This document shows positions 1 through 8,146 of a DNA stretch of 64,000 nucleotides, piece after piece; the first letter of the stretch is position 1, and every line of letters begins with the position of its first letter. The translations under genes were made by a program, and so were the position numbers. Location: positions 682,001-746,000 of the forward strand of contig NZ_FQVP01000001.1 in assembly GCF_900129395.1 (NCBI RefSeq). Reading direction: 5' to 3'. This stretch comes from Pseudosulfitobacter pseudonitzschiae. GTDB lineage: Bacteria > Pseudomonadota > Alphaproteobacteria > Rhodobacterales > Rhodobacteraceae. The notes beneath the pieces are model-generated. The model worked only from the letters and a program-made list of their open reading frames with translations, ran no database searches and was not told the origin of the DNA.

Positions 1-399
1 TTCGCTGGTGGCAATCTGTCGGGTCAGCACGTCGGTCACGGGCACCCAACGCGCATCACTGACATCGTCATTGGCCACTGGTACACCGCTGACATAGGCG
101 CACAGCACAGCGGCCAGCAAAAAGTGGAATCGCACGGCACCGCTTTCGTCATGTACGATCACGTCAATATTGGTCAGATATTCCACGGCACGCCCTGTCA
201 CGCCCGTCTCTTCGTGCAATTCACGCACCGCCGCTTTCAGCGTTGGCTCGCCCAGCTCCACATGCCCGCCGGGAAAGCCCCAAAGTCCGGCATCCGGTTC
301 GTTCCTGCGCCGGACCAGCAAAACATGATCATCGCGGATCATAACGGCAAGTGCGGCAAGTTTGGGCGCTGTCAGCATGATATCGCGGGTCTCTGGCAC
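1..399 (-). CDS. NUDIX hydrolase, 3' end outside the window
   Basis: The 133 visible residues carry a complete Nudix box (GGHVELGE then RELHEETG), the Mg2+-binding signature of enzymes that hydrolyse nucleoside diphosphates linked to another moiety. The substrate cannot be told. I chose the GTG at 399, which begins 16 bases after the sspB stop and has a GAGGTG-like ribosome site upstream; an in-frame ATG at 378 is the alternative. The gene is probably cotranscribed with sspB. The C-terminus is cut off by the window edge. Confidence 0.85.
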   Translation of the reverse strand, partial: MPETRDIMLTAPKLAALAVMIRDDHVLLVRRRNEPDAGLWGFPGGHVELGEPTLKAAVRELHEETGVTGRAVEYLTNIDVIVHDESGAVRFHFLLAAVLCAYVSGVPVANDDVSDARWVPVTDVLTRQIATSE

Positions 400-414
400 A
401 GTGCCGCCCGCACC

Positions 415-927
415 TCAGTGTTTGCGGAAACTGTCCAGCGACACCACGTCGGCGTCTTTCTTTCCGGGTTTCTTCTTGGCGTCAGAGTGATCGGTGTGCT
501 CGATCGGGGCGGGCACAACTTCGTGCTTCTCCTGATCTGCCCGGGTGGCAAGCAGATCGTCACCGTCCGTCGCGTCCTGGCTTTCAAAGCGCAGGCCAAA
601 CTCCACCGAGGGATCTACGAAGGTCTTGATCGCGTCATAGGGGATATACAGCGGCTCGGGCGCATCACCGAAATTCAAGGTGATTGAAAAGCCGTCATCG
701 GTCACTTCCAGCTTGTCATACCAGTGCTGCATCACCACGGTCATTTCGCCGGGATAGCGGTCTGACAGCCAGTCGGCCAGCTCTGCATCGGGGTGGCTGG
801 TGTCAAAGGTGATAAAGAAATGATGCGCTCCGGGCAGACCATTGTCTGCCACGTCCTGCAAGACCTTGCGGATCAGACCCCGCATCGCGTCATGCATCAG
901 ATTGCCATAGTCAATGTTTCGGCCCAT
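415..927 (-). CDS. sspB: SspB-family ClpXP adaptor
   Basis: This 170-residue protein matches the alphaproteobacterial SspB family. A compact N-terminal substrate-binding domain (about residues 1-125) is followed by an acidic/lysine-rich linker and a short C-terminal ClpX-binding tail, VVSLDSFRKH, very like the tail of Caulobacter SspB-alpha. The family tethers ssrA-tagged, ribosome-rescued polypeptides to ClpX for degradation. The tmRNA gene that makes this tag lies only about 1.5 kb upstream on the same strand. The next gene is the NUDIX hydrolase, 16 bases downstream. Confidence 0.9.
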   Translation of the reverse strand: MGRNIDYGNLMHDAMRGLIRKVLQDVADNGLPGAHHFFITFDTSHPDAELADWLSDRYPGEMTVVMQHWYDKLEVTDDGFSITLNFGDAPEPLYIPYDAIKTFVDPSVEFGLRFESQDATDGDDLLATRADQEKHEVVPAPIEHTDHSDAKKKPGKKDADVVSLDSFRKH

Positions 928-1005
928 GCGCGTGTCTTAAAGCCCCTGTATTTCGTTGAGGGTGATCATATAAGTTTTGCGACCAAGCGAAAGGGGTGTC
1001 CAGTA

Positions 1006-2259
1006 TTATCCGCCGATCACTCCCACAAGCAGTCCCGCCGTGGCGCTGATTGCCAGCGTGGCGGGCAGGCCCAGACGCAGGCGCAAAAGCAAAAGTGCGG
1101 CCAGCAGGGTCAGGCCAAGGGCGGTCAGGTTCAACGTGGCAAGGTCCGGCAGGGGCATCGCGCCCAAACTGCGCACTGTGCCAAACAACACATGCAGGGC
1201 AAACCACACCGACAGGTTCAGGATAACGCCGACGACGGCGGCGGTGATCGCCTGAAGGGCTGCGGCCAGACGCGGGCGGGCGGACAGGGTGTCAAGGTAA
1301 GGACCGGCAAGGAAAATCCAGAGAAAACAAGGGGTAAATGTAACCCAAAGCGCCAGGATGCCCGCCAGAATCGCCATGGTCGCGCCACCCTGGGCAAAGC
1401 CTGCGAGCAGGGCGACGAATTCGGTCACCAGAATCAGCGGCCCCGGTGTGGTCTCGGCCAGCCCCAGCGCGTCGATCATCTGACCTGTGTCGATCCAGCC
1501 GAAATCCTGCACCACCGTTTGCGTCATATAGGCCAGAACCGCGTAGGCCCCGCCAAAGGTGACAACGGCCAGTTTGGAAAAGAACAGGCCCAGTTGCAGC
1601 AGGAAATCCTGATCCAGCATCCAGACCAGCACCAGCGGCGCGGCCCAGAGCAGGCCCCAGATCACGAGCGTTCTGCCGGGATGGGTCCGGGTGGATGCCG
1701 GGATCGGCTGGGGGGCTGACGCACGTGCGCGCCATGCGCCGAACAGCCCCGCGCCAAGGATCAGCAGCGGGTAGGGCACGCCGAACGCGAACAGCCCAAG
1801 GAACGCCAGCCCTGCCAGCACCCAAGCCGCCGGGTCTTTCAACGCCTTGCCACTCACCCGCAGCAGCGCCTGGACCACCACCACGATGACCGCGGCCTTG
1901 ATCCCGACAAAGGCCGCCTGCACCAGCGGCAATGCACCAAAATGCACATAGCCCAAGGCCAGCGCCATGATCAGCGCCGCACCCGGCAATACAAACAGCA
2001 ACCCGCCCAGAAGTCCGCCCGCAACCCCGCGCAAGCGCCAGCCTGCGTAGGTGGCCAATTGCATCGCCTCGGGTCCTGGCAGCAACATGCACAGCGACAG
2101 TGCGCGCAGATAGTCCTGTTCGCTCAGCCATTTGTGGCGCTCGACCAGTTCCGAATGCATCAGGGCAATCTGTGCCGCAGGGCCGCCAAAGCTCAGCAAT
2201 CCGATGCGGCCGAACACACGAAACATGTCGGCAAAGCCGGGAGGATGGGGTGCGGGCAC
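1006..2259 (-). CDS. chrA: Chromate transporter, two-domain CHR family
   Basis: A polytopic membrane protein with two homologous halves, each opening with the CHR signature: GRIGLLSFGGPAAQ near the N-terminus and KLAVVTFGGAYAVL in the second half. Each half continues with a 'PGP' loop (LLPGPEAMQLA and TTPGPLILV). Long-chain CHR proteins export chromate or other oxyanions. I prefer the GTG at 2259 (417 residues), preceded by AGGA; the open frame extends back only to a TTG at 2322, and an ATG at 2226 is also possible. The substrate is inferred from the family only. Confidence 0.85.
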   Translation of the reverse strand: MPAPHPPGFADMFRVFGRIGLLSFGGPAAQIALMHSELVERHKWLSEQDYLRALSLCMLLPGPEAMQLATYAGWRLRGVAGGLLGGLLFVLPGAALIMALALGYVHFGALPLVQAAFVGIKAAVIVVVVQALLRVSGKALKDPAAWVLAGLAFLGLFAFGVPYPLLILGAGLFGAWRARASAPQPIPASTRTHPGRTLVIWGLLWAAPLVLVWMLDQDFLLQLGLFFSKLAVVTFGGAYAVLAYMTQTVVQDFGWIDTGQMIDALGLAETTPGPLILVTEFVALLAGFAQGGATMAILAGILALWVTFTPCFLWIFLAGPYLDTLSARPRLAAALQAITAAVVGVILNLSVWFALHVLFGTVRSLGAMPLPDLATLNLTALGLTLLAALLLLRLRLGLPATLAISATAGLLVGVIGG

Positions 2260-2384
2260 AGCAACGGTCCTGTCCAAGGGGGCGCAGGACCCCGTTCGGG
2301 CCAGTCTGTGCGCACAGGACAAGCATCTGTCAACTGCGATCGGGACGCACCGCAGCGGTGATAAATAAGGCTGGAAAGAGGGGA

Positions 2385-2697
2385 AAGTGCAGGCTTCTGT
2401 TGCCAGGTGCCTGCGAACCCCGCCTTACGCTGCTAGGCGCAAGGACTTAATTTTCGATGTAGGTTACAGCTTACGCTGCAACTGCCATCGGAGCACGATT
2501 GTCATTTGCAATTGTACAGTTTTCGCCGATAACGGTGGCAGACAGCCGAGACAAAGCAAAACCCCTTTAGACGTTCGTCGATCCTATTTCGTCCCCATGA
2601 TCCCCAAATGAAGGATGTTTGGTGGAGACGCCGGGTACCGCCCCCGGGTCCGATCCGCTTATTACGAGCGCGTTTATGTCCATAGTCCCGAAGGACA
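2385..2697 (-). ncRNA. ssrA: tmRNA, circularly permuted two-piece precursor
   Basis: Read on the minus strand, the acceptor piece comes first (about 2697-2620). It has a T-arm CCGGG-GGCGGTA-CCCGG and ends CGTCTCCACCA, with CCA at 2622-2620. A 23-base spacer follows. The coding piece then starts GGGGACG at 2596; these seven bases pair with CGTCTCC of the acceptor piece (one G-U), rebuilding the acceptor stem. GGATCGACG follows, as in other tmRNA 5' ends. The tag frame lies at 2509-2471. The 3' limit is approximate: a hairpin at 2389-2414 (GCAGGC/GCCTGC) may mark the end or terminate transcription. The permuted form is known from alphaproteobacteria. Confidence 0.93.
2471..2509 (-). other. ssrA: tmRNA proteolysis-tag reading frame
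   Basis: Twelve codons starting with the resume codon GCA and ending TAA encode ANDNRAPMAVAA. Together with the alanine carried by the tmRNA this is the degradation tag added to stalled proteins. The ANDN start and the hydrophobic AA end fit alphaproteobacterial ssrA tags recognised by SspB and ClpX. Confidence 0.93.
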
Positions 2698-2702
2698 GTT
2701 CA

Positions 2703-2731
2703 AATATAGGGCGGGCGTGGATGTCTTGCAA
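2703..2731 (-). promoter_or_regulatory. ssrA sigma-70-type promoter
   Basis: On the minus strand TTGCAA (2731-2726) and TATATT (2708-2703) are separated by exactly 17 bases, giving a strong housekeeping promoter. Transcription would start near 2697, right where the acceptor piece of the tmRNA begins. Confidence 0.8.
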
Positions 2732-2813
2732 GGGGGATGGATGGAAATCAGCGCATCAAGTTTCAGGTGAGGAACGTCCTGCAAGATATTGGATTTGCTA
2801 GGGTAAGTTTTGA

Positions 2814-3167
2814 TCAACCAAGATTGGCAATGATCAGCCAAAGCGCCAGCGCCGCTTCGATCCCGCCAAACACCAGCAGTTTCCTAAATGGTGGCTTGTC
2901 CAGGACCAGCGACACGACCCGTCCCGCCGCCGCGCCCGCATAGGCAAAGCCCAGCATCCCATAGGCAATCGGTGCATCCAGCCACATCACGGCAAGACCT
3001 GATACAACGAACAGCCCGCCGACGGAGGCGCGCATCTCGCTCAGGCCCATGGTGCTGTTGGTCGGGGCCAGATCCAGCGTCTGTGCCGTGTAGCGGGGGG
3101 CCACGAAACCGAACAATCCAAAGGCCACGGTCGCCAGGGCTGCAATCACGTTGAGAATGTCAATCAT
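2814..3167 (-). CDS. DUF4345-like small membrane protein
   Basis: 117 residues with about four hydrophobic helices and short loops: 'ALATVAFGLFGFVAP', 'GGLFVVSGLAVMWL', 'YGMLGFAYAGAAAGRVVSL' and 'GGIEAALALWLIIA'. The pattern resembles the DUF4345 family of uncharacterised inner-membrane proteins. It sits 18 bases downstream of another membrane protein gene on the same strand, so the two are probably cotranscribed. No catalytic motif is visible. Confidence 0.7.
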   Translation of the reverse strand: MIDILNVIAALATVAFGLFGFVAPRYTAQTLDLAPTNSTMGLSEMRASVGGLFVVSGLAVMWLDAPIAYGMLGFAYAGAAAGRVVSLVLDKPPFRKLLVFGGIEAALALWLIIANLG

Positions 3168-3185
3168 CCGAAGGCCTCGCCTTGC

Positions 3186-3881
3186 TTAATCCAAGCGGTC
3201 GTCGGCATAAAGGTGCAGGTCCATGTCCAGACCGAACCTCTGCAGCATGCCCAGGATCGCACCATAGGTAATTAGCGCGCCGCCAAGCAATTCCAGCCCT
3301 TCCTGAATGATTGATTTGATGCGCGGGTCATAGGCCGCGCCCATAACCGGTTCCCACAGCGCGCCGGTGCCGAAAAGACGGCTGAACACCACCAACAGCA
3401 AAAATCCGCAATACATGAAAGTACCCGACCGGGTCTGGAAGTGCTGTAGGAATGGCACGGCCAACGTGCCCCTGAAGCGCATCGCCAGCGCCAGCCCGGT
3501 CAGGCCCAGCGCAAGGGCGGGCCATTTCCAGAAACCGTGCCAGACATGATCCAGAAGGTGGTCATTCTCGCGGATCACGATCAGCCCGCACATCGTGGCA
3601 ACACAGACCAGATACGCGCGCGCCTGCGGGTGCCGCACCGCTGCATGGGCAAAGATCGCCCCCGTGCACAGCGTCAGAACCACGTGCAGTGTTTCGGTCA
3701 CGGAGTCCTCGGAAATCGTATCGCTCAGCACCACCGCATCCAGACGGACCACAAGCACCACCAGCACGAGCAACGCCATCAGGCCGAAAAACTCGGTGGC
3801 AGCCGCGAACAGCTGCCTGCGGATGGGCATCGCCACATGCGCGTCGCTGTCATGAGCGTGGATTTTTACGGTTCTTTGCAT
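3186..3881 (-). CDS. Uncharacterised integral membrane protein
   Basis: From the ATG at 3881 the product has 231 residues. It has a histidine-rich N-terminus (VKIHAHDSDAHVAM) and about six predicted membrane helices: one near residues 25-45, several between 55 and 130, and two near the C-terminus. A conserved-looking polar stretch IRENDHLLDHVWHGFWKW lies between helices. The open frame extends upstream to 3980, but that part covers a repeat and AT-rich sequence that look regulatory, so I use the internal ATG. I do not recognise the family. Confidence 0.65.
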   Translation of the reverse strand: MQRTVKIHAHDSDAHVAMPIRRQLFAAATEFFGLMALLVLVVLVVRLDAVVLSDTISEDSVTETLHVVLTLCTGAIFAHAAVRHPQARAYLVCVATMCGLIVIRENDHLLDHVWHGFWKWPALALGLTGLALAMRFRGTLAVPFLQHFQTRSGTFMYCGFLLLVVFSRLFGTGALWEPVMGAAYDPRIKSIIQEGLELLGGALITYGAILGMLQRFGLDMDLHLYADDRLD

Positions 3882-3907
3882 GAAATCGTCTCGTTGGACG
3901 TAAGTTG

Positions 3908-3925
3908 TGTAACGATTTTGTAACG
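3908..3925. promoter_or_regulatory. Pho-box-like direct repeat
   Basis: Two perfect TGTAACG heptamers separated by ATTT give an 11-base period, the architecture of PhoB operators (two heptamers with a 4-base AT-rich linker). It lies 27-44 bases upstream of the membrane protein start at 3881. The heptamer differs from the enterobacterial CTGTCAT, so regulation by PhoB is only a suggestion. Confidence 0.4.
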
Positions 3926-4143
3926 CCCGACTCTCGGTTGAAGTTTCAAAGTTTCGTGAAAAAGTTGTGACCAGGGCCAAAGTTTCCGGGGAGCGGTCCT
4001 GCGCAAAGACGTAGGGTCACAGGCCGCGTGCAGCCTCGCTGCGGGTCAATTCCCTTTGTCACGGGCTGGTATGTCTGGCAATTTCGCGTCAGTCTGATTC
4101 AGGGCGGCCCGCTGGTCTGCCGCCCGACCGGAGGGCGAGGCAC

Positions 4144-4650
4144 GTGATCGACAAAACCTATGTCACGACGATGGCACGCTATAATGCTTGGCAGAACAGC
4201 CAGTTGACTGCCATCGTGACCAAGATGGACCATGACGCTCTGATACAGGATCGCGGTGCGTTCTTCGGCTCGATCCTTGGCACATTGAACCATCTGCTGT
4301 GGGGCGACCGGATGTGGTTGAACCGGTTTGGAGCGGATGTGGACGCGCCGGCACGCGGCGACACAACCAAGCTCACGCCGACGATTGCCGCCTGGAGCGC
4401 CGAGCGGTTCCAGGTCGATGGCCGGACGACGATCTGGGCCAAGGGCTTGCACAACATTGATCTTGCGGGGGATCTGTCGTGGTATTCCGGTGGCCACGAC
4501 AAAACGCTGACGCGACCCTTGGCGCTGTGCGTTGCGCATTTCTTCAACCACCAGACCCACCATCGCGGACAGGTGCATGCGATGTTGACCGCTGCGGGAC
4601 AGGCGGCGCCGGTCAGCGATCTGGTGTTCATGGATGACAACGGAGCGTAA
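4144..4650 (+). CDS. DinB/YfiT-like four-helix metalloprotein
   Basis: 168 residues with the DinB fold signature. The N-terminal helix has RYNAWQN; a first metal histidine lies in GTLNHLLWGDRMW; the C-terminal helix carries two further candidates in HFFNHQTHHRGQVHAML. DinB-superfamily proteins bind a divalent metal by three histidines; many are thiol-dependent transferases or stress proteins of unknown substrate. The start is a GTG preceded by GGAGGG. It stands alone, 138 bases before acuI on the same strand. Confidence 0.8.
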   Translation: MIDKTYVTTMARYNAWQNSQLTAIVTKMDHDALIQDRGAFFGSILGTLNHLLWGDRMWLNRFGADVDAPARGDTTKLTPTIAAWSAERFQVDGRTTIWAKGLHNIDLAGDLSWYSGGHDKTLTRPLALCVAHFFNHQTHHRGQVHAMLTAAGQAAPVSDLVFMDDNGA

Positions 4651-4788
4651 CCAGCAACCAACGGAGCGCAAGACGACGAGAGTTGTTACACCGTGAGAGA
4701 GCGGGACCGAGCGGGCCGACCCCGCGTGCTCCCCGGGATATTTTTTGAAACAGAGAAGGCAAGGGGCCTTCGGGAAGGACTGAGCAGT

Positions 4789-5772
4789 ATGTTTGACGCA
4801 TTGGTTGTGAACAAGGACGAGGACGGCAAGACATCGGCGGCGGTGACGCAGCTGGGGCTGGATGATCTGCCGCAGGGCGATGTTGTGGTGCAGGTCGAAT
4901 ATTCGACCGTGAACTACAAGGACGGTTTGTGCATTGGGCCGGGCGGCGGTCTGGTGCGGAACTATCCGCATGTGCCGGGGATCGACTTTGCCGGGACCGT
5001 CGAAAGCTCGGACGATGACCGCTACAAACCCGGCGACAAGGTCGTTTTGACCGGTTGGCGCGTGGGCGAGGCGCATTGGGGTGGATATGCGCAAAAGGCG
5101 CGGGTCAAGGCCGACTGGCTGGTTCCGCTGCCCAAAGGTCTGGACACGCGTCAGGCCATGGCTGTCGGAACGGCCGGTTTCACCGCGATGCTTGCGGTCA
5201 TGGCGCTGGAAGATCACGGCATCAAGAAAGGCCCCGTTCTGGTCACTGGCGCGGCAGGCGGTGTCGGGTCGGTTGCAACGGCCATTCTGGCCAACCTTGG
5301 CCATCAGGTGGCAGGCGTCACTGGTCGGCCCGAGACAGCGGATTACCTCAAATCGCTGGGCGCCACACAGATCGTTGCGCGCGAAGAGATCAACGAGACC
5401 GTGAAACGCCCCCTTGAAGGCGAAACATGGGGCGGTTGTGTCGATGCCGTGGGCGGCGCGATGCTGGCGCGTGTGCTGGGCCAGATGGAATACGGGGCCA
5501 GCGTGGCCGCGGTTGGTCTGGCGGGCGGTGCGGCCTTGCCTGCGACGGTCATTCCCTTCCTCTTGCGTGGTGTGAACCTGCTGGGAATCGATTCCGTGAT
5601 GCAGCCCTATGACAACCGTGTGCGGGCCTGGAGCCGGATCGCTTCGGATCTGCCGATGGACAAGCTGGACGCGATGGTACAGCCCGCGACCCTGTCGGAC
5701 CTGCCCAAGCTGGGCGCTGATATTCTGAACGGTCAGGTCAAGGGCCGTGTAGTGGTGGATGTGAACGCATGA
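4789..5772 (+). CDS. acuI: Acrylyl-CoA reductase (NADPH)
   Basis: A 327-residue zinc-independent medium-chain dehydrogenase of the YhdH/AcuI type: N-terminal GroES-like domain (STVNYKDGL, PHVPGIDFAGTV), then a Rossmann fold with VTGAAGGVGSVA near residues 150-160. AcuI reduces acryloyl-CoA to propionyl-CoA in DMSP and 3-hydroxypropionate metabolism; in roseobacters it protects against toxic acryloyl-CoA. The ATG at 4789 has GGAAGGA upstream, preferred over an in-frame ATG at 4693. The stop overlaps the next start (ATGA). No DMSP lyase or dmdA is adjacent here. A general quinone reductase role is less likely given the strong family match. Confidence 0.85.
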   Translation: MFDALVVNKDEDGKTSAAVTQLGLDDLPQGDVVVQVEYSTVNYKDGLCIGPGGGLVRNYPHVPGIDFAGTVESSDDDRYKPGDKVVLTGWRVGEAHWGGYAQKARVKADWLVPLPKGLDTRQAMAVGTAGFTAMLAVMALEDHGIKKGPVLVTGAAGGVGSVATAILANLGHQVAGVTGRPETADYLKSLGATQIVAREEINETVKRPLEGETWGGCVDAVGGAMLARVLGQMEYGASVAAVGLAGGAALPATVIPFLLRGVNLLGIDSVMQPYDNRVRAWSRIASDLPMDKLDAMVQPATLSDLPKLGADILNGQVKGRVVVDVNA

Positions 5773-6182
5773 GCTATGACGACCAGAACATCTTTGCCAA
5801 GATCCTGCGCGGCGAGATCCCGAATGTGACCGTTTACGAGGACGCCGAAACCTTGTGTTTCATGGACATCATGCCACGCGCTGACGGGCACTGTCTGGTG
5901 ATCCCGAAAACGCCATGTCGCAACATGCTGGACGCCAGCCCCGAACAGTTGGCGGCCTGCATGAAGACGGTGAACAAGGTGGCGAACGCGGCGATGACCG
6001 CGTTCAACGCCGACGGGATCACCCTGCAACAGTTCAACGAGGCCGCAGGCGGGCAGGAGGTGTTCCACCTGCATTTCCACATCCTGCCCCGGCACGAGGG
6101 CGTGGCGACACGCCCGCCGGGAAAAATGGGCGACATGGACGCGATCAAATCCCACGCAGAGGCGATAAAAGCCGCGTTGTAA
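5769..6182 (+). CDS. HIT family nucleotide-binding protein
   Basis: 137 residues ending with the histidine triad FHLHFHILPRHEG, the catalytic motif of HINT-type purine nucleoside phosphoramidases and related dinucleotide hydrolases. Length and the N-terminal FAKILRGEIPN match the bacterial Hint branch. Translation is probably coupled to acuI through the ATGA overlap; a metabolic link is not evident. Confidence 0.9.
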   Translation: MSYDDQNIFAKILRGEIPNVTVYEDAETLCFMDIMPRADGHCLVIPKTPCRNMLDASPEQLAACMKTVNKVANAAMTAFNADGITLQQFNEAAGGQEVFHLHFHILPRHEGVATRPPGKMGDMDAIKSHAEAIKAAL

Positions 6183-6355
6183 CTGGCCTTTGCTTCCACC
6201 TCATCCCCTCAATTCAAATGTCAACTGCCACTTTTCTAGGCGAAAGGTTGCCACTGCGGGGATGAGGCCTATGCTTGTGACTGCGACCTAATTGCAGAAA
6301 CGGGCGCGTTCCGGTTTTGACCTGCGCGACCCGTCACACTTGGAAGGGACAGTCC

Positions 6356-7996
6356 ATGTCAGATACCGACACCCACGGTATACCGTCACCAGATGGTATA
6401 GCCGATGTCATCGAGACCGATTACGAGATCGGTCAGGACAACTTTGAAACGAAAATCGGACCCTTCGGTCTGGACATCCACAACCCGGTATTCGTTATCT
6501 CGGGCGCGGCCATCGTGATTTTCGTGCTGTATACGCTGTTGTTGCCTGAACAGGCCTCTGCCGCGTTCAAGGCGATGTTCAATTTTACCACCACCAACTT
6601 TGACTGGTTTCTGATTGGTTCTGCCGACATCGTGGTGATCTTTGCGCTGTTGCTGATCGTGACGCCCTATGGCTCGGTCCGGCTGGGCGGAGACGAGGCG
6701 ACGCCGGATTACACCTACATGGGCTGGTTCGCGATGCTGTTTGCCGCCGGCATGGGCATCGGGTTGATGTTCTACGGCGTGTCCGAGCCGTTGACGCATT
6801 TCTCGACCGCATTCGGGGGCACTGCCATCGAAGATGGGCTTCGCACCGACTGGGCGCCGCTGGGTGCGGCCACCGGGGACGAGCCGGGGTCGGTCCGGCT
6901 GGGCATGGCTGCCACGATCTACCACTGGGCGCTGCACCCTTGGGCGATCTATGCGACTGTCGCTCTGGCGCTGGCGCTTTTCACCTATAACAAAGGTCTG
7001 CCGCTGACGATCCGGTCGGCGTTCTATCCGATCCTGGGCGATCGGGTCTGGGGTTGGCCGGGCCACATCATCGACATCATCGCGGTGTTTGCGACGCTCT
7101 TCGGTCTGGCGACATCGCTTGGTTTTGGCGCGACGCAGGCCAACGCGGGTCTGAACGAGCTGTTTGGCGTGCCCATCGGCAACACCACCGAGGTCATCCT
7201 GATCTCGCTGATCACCGCAGTGGCATTGGTGTCGGTTCTGCGTGGCCTTGATGGCGGCGTGAAGGTGCTGAGCGAGATCAACATGGGCCTTGCCGGTTTG
7301 CTGGCGCTGTTCACCCTGATCATCGGGCCGACCACCTTCCTGATCACCTTTTTCTGGGACAGCCTGAAGGCCTATGTCGAGTATCTGCCTGCGCTTTCGA
7401 ACCCCTTTGGCCGTGAAGACGTGAACTATTCCCAAGGCTGGACGGCATTCTACTGGGCGTGGTGGATCAGCTGGTCACCCTTCGTGGGCATGTTCATTGC
7501 CCGTGTCAGCCGGGGCCGCACGGTGCGAGAATTCGTCGTTTGCGTGCTGCTGATTCCTTCGATGGTCTGCGTGTTGTGGATGTCGATCTTTGGCGGCACC
7601 GCGATCCATCAGGTCCTGAACGACGGGTACACCGGCGCGCAGGATGCGGATCTGCCGTTGCAGTTGTTCCGCATGCTGGACCAGTTGCCGCTTGCTTCGA
7701 TCACATCGTTCATCGGCATCGTTCTGGTGGTGGTGTTCTTTGTCACCTCCTCGGACTCGGGCAGCCTGGTGATCGACACGATCACCGCCGGCGGCAAGGT
7801 CGACGCCCCGGTGCCGCAGCGGGTGTTCTGGTGCATCTTCGAGGGCGCCGTGGCGATTGCGCTGCTGCTGGGCGGTGGCCTTGCGGCGCTGCAATCCATG
7901 GTGATCTCGACGGGGCTGCTGTTCACCGTCGTGCTTTTGGTGATGTGCTGGTGCATCTTCCGTGGCCTGCAAAGCGAACGCGCGAATATGCGCTGA
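6356..7996 (+). CDS. BCCT family transporter (first of a pair)
   Basis: 546 residues, about 12 membrane helices, with BCCT hallmarks: the glycine-rich helix MLFAAGMGIGLMFYGVSEP (near residues 130-150) and the signature FYWAWWISWSPFVGMF followed by SRGRTVREFV (near 375-400). The family imports betaine, choline, carnitine or DMSP, usually with Na+ or H+. The acidic cytosolic N-terminus of about 40 residues may be regulatory. The ATG at 6356 has GGAAGGG upstream; the frame is open from 6317. The substrate is not determinable from motifs; a nearby acuI makes DMSP or glycine betaine reasonable guesses. Confidence 0.88.
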   Translation: MSDTDTHGIPSPDGIADVIETDYEIGQDNFETKIGPFGLDIHNPVFVISGAAIVIFVLYTLLLPEQASAAFKAMFNFTTTNFDWFLIGSADIVVIFALLLIVTPYGSVRLGGDEATPDYTYMGWFAMLFAAGMGIGLMFYGVSEPLTHFSTAFGGTAIEDGLRTDWAPLGAATGDEPGSVRLGMAATIYHWALHPWAIYATVALALALFTYNKGLPLTIRSAFYPILGDRVWGWPGHIIDIIAVFATLFGLATSLGFGATQANAGLNELFGVPIGNTTEVILISLITAVALVSVLRGLDGGVKVLSEINMGLAGLLALFTLIIGPTTFLITFFWDSLKAYVEYLPALSNPFGREDVNYSQGWTAFYWAWWISWSPFVGMFIARVSRGRTVREFVVCVLLIPSMVCVLWMSIFGGTAIHQVLNDGYTGAQDADLPLQLFRMLDQLPLASITSFIGIVLVVVFFVTSSDSGSLVIDTITAGGKVDAPVPQRVFWCIFEGAVAIALLLGGGLAALQSMVISTGLLFTVVLLVMCWCIFRGLQSERANMR

Positions 7997-8023
7997 TCCG
8001 ACAGTCAGCTTGAGAAAAATAAG

Positions 8024-8057
8024 ACGGCAGGTTTTCAACCTGCCGTTTTTTGTTTTG
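8024..8057 (+). terminator. Rho-independent terminator after the first BCCT gene
   Basis: A perfect 10-bp stem (ACGGCAGGTT / AACCTGCCGT) with a 3-base loop is followed by a run of T residues. It lies 27 bases after the stop codon and isolates this gene from the second BCCT gene. Confidence 0.9.
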
Positions 8058-8146
8058 TGGGTGTCGCTATCGACGCCTGTATTTTCGGACCTGCCCCGTA
8101 GCGTTGGCCGCATTAACAAAAACAAACAAATCAGGGACAGAAAAGA

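Noticed and set aside
2619-2801. Plus-strand ORF starting MVETPGTAPGSDPLI
   Set aside because: It is the reverse complement of the tmRNA acceptor piece and promoter, not a protein gene.
4099-5304. Open frame of 401 codons on the minus strand
   Set aside because: Antisense to the DinB-like gene and acuI; no ribosome site or family motif.
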